From positions 134,697 to 198,696 of the forward strand of contig JAMPER010000001.1 of NCBI GenBank assembly GCA_023664945.1: a stretch of 64,000 bases of DNA, read 5' to 3'. Shown here piece by piece: positions 57,715-64,000 of this stretch. The DNA comes from Alistipes senegalensis. GTDB lineage: Bacteria; Pseudomonadota; Gammaproteobacteria; Burkholderiales; Burkholderiaceae_D. The notes beneath the pieces are model-generated. The model worked only from the letters and a program-made list of their open reading frames with translations, made no database searches and was not told the origin of the DNA. The position numbers and the translations under genes are program-made. The stretch's first letter is position 1; every line of letters starts with the position of its first letter.

Positions 57715-59319
57715 ATGGAAAACACGAACGCCTTTACCAACCAGCCTCTTTTCCATGACCACATTCTGGCCCCGCTTCTCAAAGACGGGAACGCTTCCTC
57801 TGCACACCAGCGCCTGCTTGGGGAATGGGCAAAAAACCTTGCCGCCCTGAACAAACAGGACAAACCCGCACAGCAGGCCGCCTTTTTCCAACAAATCCTC
57901 TCCGGTATCCTGGGCTACCAGGCAGCCGGCGGCAACGCCCGCACCCTGGAAAGCCTGCCGCAAGACGCCTGGTTTGATGCGGCGCTCGGCCATTTTGATG
58001 CCGAACCGCCCCGCATGACAGCACTGGTAAAACTGATGGGGCCTTCTTCTTTCAACCTGGATACCGTCTCTGGCAGCGACCGCCTGAACCTGATTGAACA
58101 GGCCCGCCGGCAGGCAAAAAACCTGCCGGGAAGGCAATTTCTCATCCTCTCCAACCTGGATGAAGTCCGCCTGTATTCGCTCACGCACAAGCGGACAACC
58201 TATGAGCAGTTCTTCCTGTCCGACATGGCCGGAAATGCCGCCGCCTGCCAGCGCTTTTTCCTTCTCCTGAATGCGGAAAATCTCCTGTCCGGCAAGACAG
58301 CCCAATGGCTTAACGACAGTATTGCCGCCGGCCTGAAAGAAAAACTGACCCAAAAACATGCCACTGTCCGGGATATTTACGGCCCACTGCAATCCGGTCC
58401 TGCTGTGGCCATCAACGATATTTTTGTCATTGACAAGAAAACCTACGACAGCCTGGTCAACGAAGACCCCAAATCGGCAGATATCCTGATGGCGTTTTAT
58501 GACGGCGGCAGCTTAAGAAGATGGCATGCGGATACCCCGCTCCACTGGCTGATCTACACCCCCAAGGGAAAAGTGGATATCAATGCCTACCCGGCCATCA
58601 AAAAATACCTTGAACCGCACCGGGAAGCACTCGAAAAACAAAGCGGCGGCCGCCATCAGTGGTACGAACTGGACTATGAGGAAACCGATATCCCGCTTGT
58701 GACCGACCTGCGCCTCGGCGTGGGCCGCCGGCAGGCTGAACCCGGATTTGTGCTGGGCGAAAAAGGCGCGCAATACGGCAGCGAAAGCCACTATATCCCC
58801 AATGCCGACTATTTCCTTTTCGGCCTCTTGAACTCAACGGCCATCGCCAAACTCCTCCGGACCCTGTCGCAAGAATCCGGCAACCGGCAGGAAATCCCGC
58901 CCGGCCAGATTGAATCCCTGCCGGTACCCAATGCCGGCGGCCTGGTTCGCGCCCGCGTCGGCCAGCTTTCCCAGTTCTGCATGGAAAAAACGCAGGACCG
59001 CCGGGACATTATCCACCACTTCCGCGGCATGACGGCGTTTAACCTCTCCCCGGAAAAACTGGAAGCCAAACTGAGCGACAAGCTGCTCAACTGGTTTGCG
59101 CACGATTTCGACACCTTCCGCAGCGAAATCATCGCCTCGTTTGGCACGGATATTCCTGCCGATGACCTGCTCCTGTGGACCGATTACTTCAACCAGGAAA
59201 GAACCCGCGTCTATAACATGAACTCGGAACTCATCCATGCCGAAGGAGAGCTGGACAGGGTAATTTACCAGCTCTTTGACCTGGATGAAGACGATATTGC
59301 CTTAATTGAACAGGACTAA
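57715..59319 (+). CDS. Type IIG restriction-like protein lacking the methyltransferase domain, nuclease site degenerate
   Basis: An intact 534-codon gene. Residues 1-215 resemble the N-terminus of type IIG (TaqI/Eco57I-like) enzymes, including QQILSGILGYQAA, DAALGHF and FLILSNLDEVRLYSLTHKRT. Where the family has the PD-(D/E)xK element E-L-K in an x-I-E-L-K-G-P context, this protein has ALVKLMGP, so the Glu and Lys are replaced. Residues about 218-420 form a TaqI-like specificity (TRD) region: INDIFVIDKKTYDSLVNEDP, LIYTPKG, AYPAIKKYLEPHREALEKQ, WYELDYEE, FLFGLLNSTAIAK. The C-terminal helical tail (IIASFGTDIPADDLLLW, ELIHAEGELDRVIYQLFDL) also matches. The 400-500 residue methyltransferase (with NPPY motif) normally between the N-terminal domain and TRD is absent, as the frame passes directly. 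It lies alone between dsbA and lipA. Confidence 0.8.
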   Translation: MENTNAFTNQPLFHDHILAPLLKDGNASSAHQRLLGEWAKNLAALNKQDKPAQQAAFFQQILSGILGYQAAGGNARTLESLPQDAWFDAALGHFDAEPPRMTALVKLMGPSSFNLDTVSGSDRLNLIEQARRQAKNLPGRQFLILSNLDEVRLYSLTHKRTTYEQFFLSDMAGNAAACQRFFLLLNAENLLSGKTAQWLNDSIAAGLKEKLTQKHATVRDIYGPLQSGPAVAINDIFVIDKKTYDSLVNEDPKSADILMAFYDGGSLRRWHADTPLHWLIYTPKGKVDINAYPAIKKYLEPHREALEKQSGGRHQWYELDYEETDIPLVTDLRLGVGRRQAEPGFVLGEKGAQYGSESHYIPNADYFLFGLLNSTAIAKLLRTLSQESGNRQEIPPGQIESLPVPNAGGLVRARVGQLSQFCMEKTQDRRDIIHHFRGMTAFNLSPEKLEAKLSDKLLNWFAHDFDTFRSEIIASFGTDIPADDLLLWTDYFNQERTRVYNMNSELIHAEGELDRVIYQLFDLDEDDIALIEQD

Positions 59320-59343
59320 ATCCTGCCCTGCCGCCTGGCTGGG

Positions 59344-60282
59344 TCAAATCACGCCGGCTTCGCGCGCCTGCCGGTCGGCGTGGTAACTTGAGCGCACCAG
59401 CGGCGCGGCCGCCGCATGGGCAAACCCCATGCGGCAGGCTTCCTTCTCAAACAGGCGGAAAGTATCGGGATGCACATAGCGCACCACCGGCAAATGATAA
59501 GGAGAAGGCGCCAGATATTGCCCGACTGTCAGCATCTCCACCCCGTGATGCCGCAAATCCTGCATGACCGCCAGAATTTCCTGGTCAGTCTCGCCCAGCC
59601 CGACCATCAGCCCGGATTTGGTCGGCACAGAAGGATAACGCGCCTTGAATGCCCCCAGGAGCGCCAGGGAACGGGCATAATCCGCCCCGGGGCGCGCCAG
59701 CCGGTAAAGCCGGGGGACCGTTTCCAGATTGTGGTTCATCACATCCGGCAGCGCCTGCCCGAGTTTGTCCAGCGCCACGCCCTCTTTCCCGCGAAAATCC
59801 GGCGTCAGGATTTCAATCCGGACAGCCGGCGCCTGCCGGCGGATCTCGCGGATGCAGGCGGCATAATGGCCTGCGCCGCCATCTGCCAGATCATCCCGGG
59901 TTACCGAAGTTATCACCACATAAGCCAGCCCGAGCCGGGCCACTGCCTGGGCCAGCTTTCGGGGTTCTTCCGCATCCGGCGGGGAAGGGCGGCCATGCGC
60001 CACATCGCAAAACGGGCAGCGGCGGGTACAGGTATCGCCCAAAATCATAAAGGCGGCTGTCCCCTTGCCAAAACATTCGCCCCTGTTCGGGCAGCCGGCT
60101 TCCTCGCATACCGTTGCCAGATGCTGCTGCCGCATCAGTGACTGCACCTCCTCAAAGCGGCCGGAGACCGAAGCGCCCCTGGCCCGGATCCAGGCCGGTT
60201 TTGGCAAGGGAGTTCTTTTTGCCACATGGACCGGCAGCCACACCGTTTTTTCCGCGCCCCGCTGTTTTCCGTTTTCCGCCAT
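59344..60282 (-). CDS. lipA: Lipoyl synthase
   Basis: The radical SAM enzyme inserts two sulfurs into protein-bound octanoate. From ATG 60,282 it has 312 residues. Auxiliary cluster cysteines are in [16 protein letters not shown] (C-x4-C-x5-C), the radical SAM motif in [13 protein letters not shown] (C-x3-C-x2-C), and the C-terminal serine ligand in RSSYHAD. The upstream in-frame start (60,384) gives an unconserved leader. It starts 2 bases after the lipB stop, so both are one operon. Confidence 0.96.
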   Translation of the reverse strand: MAENGKQRGAEKTVWLPVHVAKRTPLPKPAWIRARGASVSGRFEEVQSLMRQQHLATVCEEAGCPNRGECFGKGTAAFMILGDTCTRRCPFCDVAHGRPSPPDAEEPRKLAQAVARLGLAYVVITSVTRDDLADGGAGHYAACIREIRRQAPAVRIEILTPDFRGKEGVALDKLGQALPDVMNHNLETVPRLYRLARPGADYARSLALLGAFKARYPSVPTKSGLMVGLGETDQEILAVMQDLRHHGVEMLTVGQYLAPSPYHLPVVRYVHPDTFRLFEKEACRMGFAHAAAAPLVRSSYHADRQAREAGVI

Positions 60283-60284
60283 TT

Positions 60285-61001
60285 TTACCCTGCCTGCTTT
60301 CCATTTATGCCCAAAAAAGAAAAATCTTCCCGGGCATAAACGGCGCCCACGCCCAGATGACGGCACAAGGCAGCTGCCAGGCATGCCTGCACCTCTGCCA
60401 CCGCGGCATGGGCTCCCGCCCTTTTCATGTCAACCGAAACCAGGTTCGCATAACCGCAGGGATGAATCCCCGAAAACGGCTGCAAATCCATATCCACATT
60501 AAGAGAAAGCCCGTGATACGTACAACCGTTGCTGCGCACTTTCAGGCCCAGCGCGGCAATCTTGGCGCCCTGCCAGGGAGAAGGCGCTTCCTGTAACAGA
60601 TAAACCCCCGGCGCGCCGCGATGGCGCTTGCCTGCTATGCCGTAAAAAGCCAGCGTTTCGATTACCGCCTCTTCAAGCTCGCCCACCAGCTCCCTTATCC
60701 GCATTTTGCCTGCCATCCGGCGCTTCAAATCCAGCAGCAGATAGGCCACCGCCTGGCCGGGGCCATGATACGTCACTTCGCCGCCCCGGTCTGTCTGCAC
60801 AACATCAATCGCGCCGGTATCCAGCAAATGCACACGGTCTGCCGCCTGCCCCAACGTATAAACCGGCGGGTGTTCCACAAGCCATATCTCGTCCGGCGTT
60901 TGGGAAGTACGCGTGTCTGTAAACGCACGCATGGCCTGGTATGCCGTTTCATACGGCACCAGGCCGGCATGACGCACCGTGACAGTATCCGTTGCCGCCA
61001 T
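60285..61001 (-). CDS. lipB: Octanoyltransferase LipB
   Basis: LipB moves octanoate from acyl carrier protein to lipoyl domains. From ATG 61,001 the protein has 238 residues; a GTG three codons earlier (61,010) is also possible. Family landmarks are [18 protein letters not shown], the lysine in [14 protein letters not shown], and the catalytic cysteine in GIHPCGYAN. Length is normal. Its gene overlaps no neighbour and precedes lipA directly. Confidence 0.96.
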   Translation of the reverse strand: MAATDTVTVRHAGLVPYETAYQAMRAFTDTRTSQTPDEIWLVEHPPVYTLGQAADRVHLLDTGAIDVVQTDRGGEVTYHGPGQAVAYLLLDLKRRMAGKMRIRELVGELEEAVIETLAFYGIAGKRHRGAPGVYLLQEAPSPWQGAKIAALGLKVRSNGCTYHGLSLNVDMDLQPFSGIHPCGYANLVSVDMKRAGAHAAVAEVQACLAAALCRHLGVGAVYAREDFSFLGINGKQAG

Positions 61002-61064
61002 GATCAACACGCCTTTTGCCAGTCCTGTCCCGAAACCGGAAACCCTTTGCCAGGATACGCTTTC

Positions 61065-61337
61065 CTACAGCACAACCTTGACTTTGGGGTGCGATGTCAG
61101 CGCCCGGTAAAGATCGTCCAGCTGCTGGCGGCTGGTTGCCCGTACCGTTGCCGTCACGCTGAGATAGGTCCCCTTGGAAGATGTCCGCGTTTCCAGAGTG
61201 GCCGCGTCAAAACCGGGGTCGTGGAGCCGGACAACTTCTGCCACGGCAGGGAGAAAATCCTCATGCGCAACGCCCATGATCTTGATAGGAAAATCACAGG
61301 GATAGGCAATCAGCTCTTCATTGCGGTTGGAATGCAC
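61065..61337 (-). CDS. ybeD: DUF493 (YbeD) family protein
   Basis: The 90-residue protein has the YbeD pattern: LIAYPCDFPIKIMG at the start, then KGTYLSVTATVRATSRQQLD and LYRALTSHPKVKVVL at the end. It has an ACT/ferredoxin-like fold and lies before lipB in many proteobacteria, as in this window. The exact role is not known. It lies 12 bases after the carboxypeptidase gene, so the four genes form one unit. Confidence 0.92.
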   Translation of the reverse strand: MHSNRNEELIAYPCDFPIKIMGVAHEDFLPAVAEVVRLHDPGFDAATLETRTSSKGTYLSVTATVRATSRQQLDDLYRALTSHPKVKVVL

Positions 61338-61349
61338 AGCCCTCTCCTT

Positions 61350-62507
61350 TTACTTGAACCACAGGTGAATCGTATCCCAGATTCTACCCAGGAAACTGGC
61401 AACGGCAACCTGTTCCAGCGCAACAACCGGCAGCTCGGCAATCGCCTTGCCGTCCAGCATCATCTTCAGCACACCGACGCGGCTGTATTCATTGACCGGC
61501 GCAACAATCGGTTCTTTCCGCTCAAGCACCGATTTCAGGCGGGATGCCGCCCCTTTCGGCACACTGACATAGGTATCAAAATGGAACCCGACAGGCAGCT
61601 TGCTCCGGGAACCTTTCCATACTTCCAGCGTGGCAATCGCCTGCCCCTTGTCAAACAGTTTGATCGTATCGAAATTCTCGAATCCCCAGTTCAGGAGCTT
61701 CAGGCTCTCCTGAGCCCGCATCTGGTCGGAACTTGCGCCTATTAACACCGCCAGCATCCGCCTTTCGCCTGTCGCGCTTTCCCGCTTTGCCGAAGAAATC
61801 AGGCTGTACCCGCCCGATTCCGTATGGCCGGTCTTCATGCCGTCAACCGCCGGATCCAGCCACAGCAGGCGGTTGCGGTTACGCTGGCGAATCCGGTTAT
61901 AGGTAAACTCGCGGACAGAATAAATCTTGTACAGCTCGGGATAATCCCGAATCAGGTTAACGGCCAGCAGCGACAAATCATAGGCGGTGGAATAGTTATC
62001 CTTGTCCTGCAACCCGTGCGGATTGCTGAAATGGGTGGATTTCATCCCCATGCGCTCCGCCTCCCGATTCATCAGCGCCACAAAATCCGCCTCGCTCCCG
62101 GAAACGGCTTCTGCCAGCGCCATGGCGGCATCATTGCCGGACTGGACAATCAGGCCATACAGCAAATCCTGAATCTTGACGGGCGTATGCGGCTCAATAA
62201 ACATGCGCGAAGTGCCCTTGTCCAGCTTCCATATCCGGTCGGATGCCGTCACCGACTGGTTAATGCTCAGGCGGCCTTCCTTAATCGCGCCAAAAACCAG
62301 ATAGGCCGTCATCAGTTTGGTCAGCGAAGCCGGTTCAATCCGCTTGTGCGCATCCCTTGAGGCCAGCACCTGGCCGCTGACCGTATCCAGCAAGAGCCAC
62401 GAACGGGCGACAACCGTCGGGGGAACCGGCATGACCGGCGCACACAAGCCTGTCGCCGTACAGGAAAAAAACACCAGGGCAAAAAAAAAGAACCGTATTT
62501 TTCTCAT
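61350..62507 (-). CDS. dacC: D-alanyl-D-alanine carboxypeptidase (PBP5/6 type)
   Basis: The penicillin-binding enzyme trims the terminal D-Ala of peptidoglycan peptides. From ATG 62,507 it has 385 residues with a signal peptide (IRFFFFALVFFSCTATGLCA). Active-site motifs are visible: S-x-x-K in PASLTKLMTAY, S-x-N in VQSGNDAAMALAEA and K-T-G in GMKTGHTESGGYSL. The C-terminal part is an amphipathic helix for membrane contact. This gene is the usual upstream neighbour of ybeD. Confidence 0.95.
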   Translation of the reverse strand: MRKIRFFFFALVFFSCTATGLCAPVMPVPPTVVARSWLLLDTVSGQVLASRDAHKRIEPASLTKLMTAYLVFGAIKEGRLSINQSVTASDRIWKLDKGTSRMFIEPHTPVKIQDLLYGLIVQSGNDAAMALAEAVSGSEADFVALMNREAERMGMKSTHFSNPHGLQDKDNYSTAYDLSLLAVNLIRDYPELYKIYSVREFTYNRIRQRNRNRLLWLDPAVDGMKTGHTESGGYSLISSAKRESATGERRMLAVLIGASSDQMRAQESLKLLNWGFENFDTIKLFDKGQAIATLEVWKGSRSKLPVGFHFDTYVSVPKGAASRLKSVLERKEPIVAPVNEYSRVGVLKMMLDGKAIAELPVVALEQVAVASFLGRIWDTIHLWFK

Positions 62508-62571
62508 CGTCAAAAAACCAGCCGTCAAATACCTGCCCGCCCACAGCGCCGCTTTCGCCCGCGCCGCTGTT

Positions 62572-63201
62572 TTAACGCAGCATGGCCGTTATCGTATTGT
62601 AAATATGATGAAGCTTGCGGTTGAAAAGATGGTCTGCGCCCGGCGCCACGACAACCGGCAAATCCTGCTCGCGCGCCCACCGGAAAAGATCAGCCAATGG
62701 AATGACATCGTCCGCATCGCCATGAATCAGCAGCGTATTGGCCGGCACCTTTCCCAGTTCCCATTTCCCGGCTGTGGCGCTGACCAGCACCATACGTTCG
62801 GGCGGCTGGCCTTCTTCTGCCAGCTGCCGGCAAAGCAGCGACTGCACATAGGTGCCGAAAGAATACCCGCCCAGCACAACCGGCAGGCCCGGATACTGTT
62901 TTTTCATCCTGCCGAGAAGAAGCGCCAGATCCTGCGCTTCCCCCGGCCCGCCGTCATGCGCCCCTTCTGAAGCGCCTACGCCGCGAAAATTCATCCGGAA
63001 AACGGCATGGCCCAAATCCAGGAAGGCTTTGGCCATCATATGCACAACCTTGTTATCCATACTGCCGCCATAAAGCGGATGGGGATGCGCCAAGAGAGCC
63101 AGTTTAGCCGGCTGGCTGCCGGGCAAATCCAGCGCGCATTCCAGGCGGCCGGCGGCTCCTGCAATCTGAAAATGTTTGGTATCTGCATTCATCATCGACA
63201 T
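62572..63201 (-). CDS. Alpha/beta hydrolase (YqjL/dienelactone-like short family)
   Basis: The 209-residue protein has the alpha/beta hydrolase core: HPHPLYGGSMDNKVVHMMA, then RMNFRGVGASEGAHDGG and the nucleophile elbow GYSFG with Ser. The catalytic Asp is likely in HGDADDVIPL and the His in APGADHLFNRKLH. This short form, with conserved HPHP and GSMDNKV, is widespread in proteobacteria, often annotated as esterase; the substrate is not known. No lid domain is apparent. Confidence 0.85.
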   Translation of the reverse strand: MSMMNADTKHFQIAGAAGRLECALDLPGSQPAKLALLAHPHPLYGGSMDNKVVHMMAKAFLDLGHAVFRMNFRGVGASEGAHDGGPGEAQDLALLLGRMKKQYPGLPVVLGGYSFGTYVQSLLCRQLAEEGQPPERMVLVSATAGKWELGKVPANTLLIHGDADDVIPLADLFRWAREQDLPVVVAPGADHLFNRKLHHIYNTITAMLR

Positions 63202-63224
63202 CCCGTCACATCCAGCCGGTCATG

Positions 63225-64000
63225 TTACCGGCTCTGCCGCCGGTTGTAAATTGAACGGACAAGGAAACCAAGCGCCAGAAACGGCCATACCAGCGCCAGG
63301 AAACGGGCCGCTCCGTTAAAGTTCAGGAATTTCCCCTGAGACCAGGTTTGCAGCGTGGAAACAAAATAATGATTGCCCGGCAGCACATTCACCGCCGCAA
63401 GGCAAACGATCAACAGGATGGCGGCAAGCCGCTCCTGAAACACCAGCGGGACAAAAACCAGTCCGGCCAGCATCAGCAGCCCGGCAACGAGGCCGCCCAG
63501 CGCGCCGGGCGTAAGCCAGACAAACGCGTTTCCCGGTTCAAAAAACAGGGCGCAGGCAATGGTTTTGAGCAAAAGCGCCCCTGATACCATCCACACGCAA
63601 AGGAGAAGCCCCGCCGCCCTTTTTTGCCACATACCCAGCAGCAGCAAGGCCGCGCCCGAAAGGCCCGTTGCCGTTATTACCGCTTCCGAAAGCCAATACT
63701 GCCCTGGCGTCAGGCTGAGTTCCCCTGTTGACAGGAAAGCCAAATCAACGGGGTGCCCCAAAACACCGGAAAACCATGCCGAAAAGACCGGAAAAACTTC
63801 CCCCAGCCCGAACAGGTAATTCTGGGGATAAATCTGGGCAAGCGGCCACAGCATGGGGATAATCAGCACCCGGCTGGAAGCAAAACGCAGCTGCCGGCGG
63901 ATAAAAACATAAACGCGATCCTCCCTGAAAAGCGCAGGAGACAGGCAAACCCCGACAAGCGCACCGGCCAGCACACCGGCCGCATTGGTTGCCAGGTCCA
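63225..64000 (-). CDS. VanZ-like integral membrane protein, 5' end cut by the window
   Basis: The readable part has 258 codons. The frame is open to the edge: before the GTG at 63,974 come codons for DLATNAAG, so the gene continues upstream, and D-x-A-T-N followed by G-x-L-x-G is the VanZ family motif. At least six hydrophobic segments follow (ALVWPFLALGFLVRSIY at the end, LLLLGMWQKRAAGLLLCVWM in the middle). VanZ itself gives low-level teicoplanin resistance; relatives in betaproteobacteria have unknown roles. The real start is outside the window. Confidence 0.75.
   Translation of the reverse strand, partial: DLATNAAGVLAGALVGVCLSPALFREDRVYVFIRRQLRFASSRVLIIPMLWPLAQIYPQNYLFGLGEVFPVFSAWFSGVLGHPVDLAFLSTGELSLTPGQYWLSEAVITATGLSGAALLLLGMWQKRAAGLLLCVWMVSGALLLKTIACALFFEPGNAFVWLTPGALGGLVAGLLMLAGLVFVPLVFQERLAAILLIVCLAAVNVLPGNHYFVSTLQTWSQGKFLNFNGAARFLALVWPFLALGFLVRSIYNRRQSR

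Overview
The window looks like chromosomal DNA of a GC-rich betaproteobacterium of the Burkholderiales, possibly Oxalobacteraceae. This is inferred from gene content and order (queA-tgt-yajC-secD-secF, recG-ubiA, dsbA beside a SPOR protein and argS, lipB-lipA with a DUF493 gene) and from the protein sequences; no rRNA or tRNA gene is present to test it.

Region 1 (1 to about 17,700) is a defective prophage integrated in the 3' end of ssrA (tmRNA). Its right end carries a P4-type tyrosine integrase, a Cro-like regulator, two small unknown genes and a rightward primase-helicase that has lost its N-terminus. At about 12,600 this is joined abruptly to a leftward podovirus-like module: the last 72 residues of a tail tubular A-type protein, a nozzle/tubular B-like protein, a T7 gp14-like core protein, a lytic transglycosylase and a giant polyvalent protein. 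All head, packaging and lysis genes are absent from the visible part, so a large internal deletion is inferred. The giant protein is itself broken by a one-base frameshift inside a zincin-like motif (about 1,970) and continues past the left edge.

Region 2 (17.7-32.8 kb) holds the intact tmRNA, an ApbE flavin transferase, an NSS-type transporter, diaminopimelate dehydrogenase, an AI-2E-type permease, Tex, a SWIM-SNF2 helicase and an AlbA_2/ATPase/HTH protein. It then passes through a degraded higBA-like relic to a membrane-tailed methyltransferase and an XRE regulator with clear operator dyads. A cluster of ATGCG-N5-CGCAT dyads lies between the permease gene and tex and in the 3' end of tex.

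Region 3 (33-63.9 kb) is mostly housekeeping: Dps, an Atm1-like ABC exporter, YggT/YggU, a Phd-Doc toxin-antitoxin pair lying between yggU and a decayed second copy of yggU, a lysE pseudogene, AmpD, YggS-ProC, a YqjD/E/K-like trio, UbiA, RecG, MalQ, the queuosine and Sec genes, Icd, a fumarylacetoacetase-family enzyme, ArgS, DsbA, LipA/LipB, a penicillin-binding carboxypeptidase, a hydrolase and a VanZ-like membrane protein cut by the right edge.

The most unusual gene is at 57,715-59,319. It is an intact 534-codon protein with the N-terminal region, target-recognition domain and C-terminal tail of a type IIG restriction enzyme, but with no methyltransferase domain and with the nuclease ExK residues replaced. 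It is the best candidate here for something undescribed, such as a repurposed sequence-specific DNA-binding protein.
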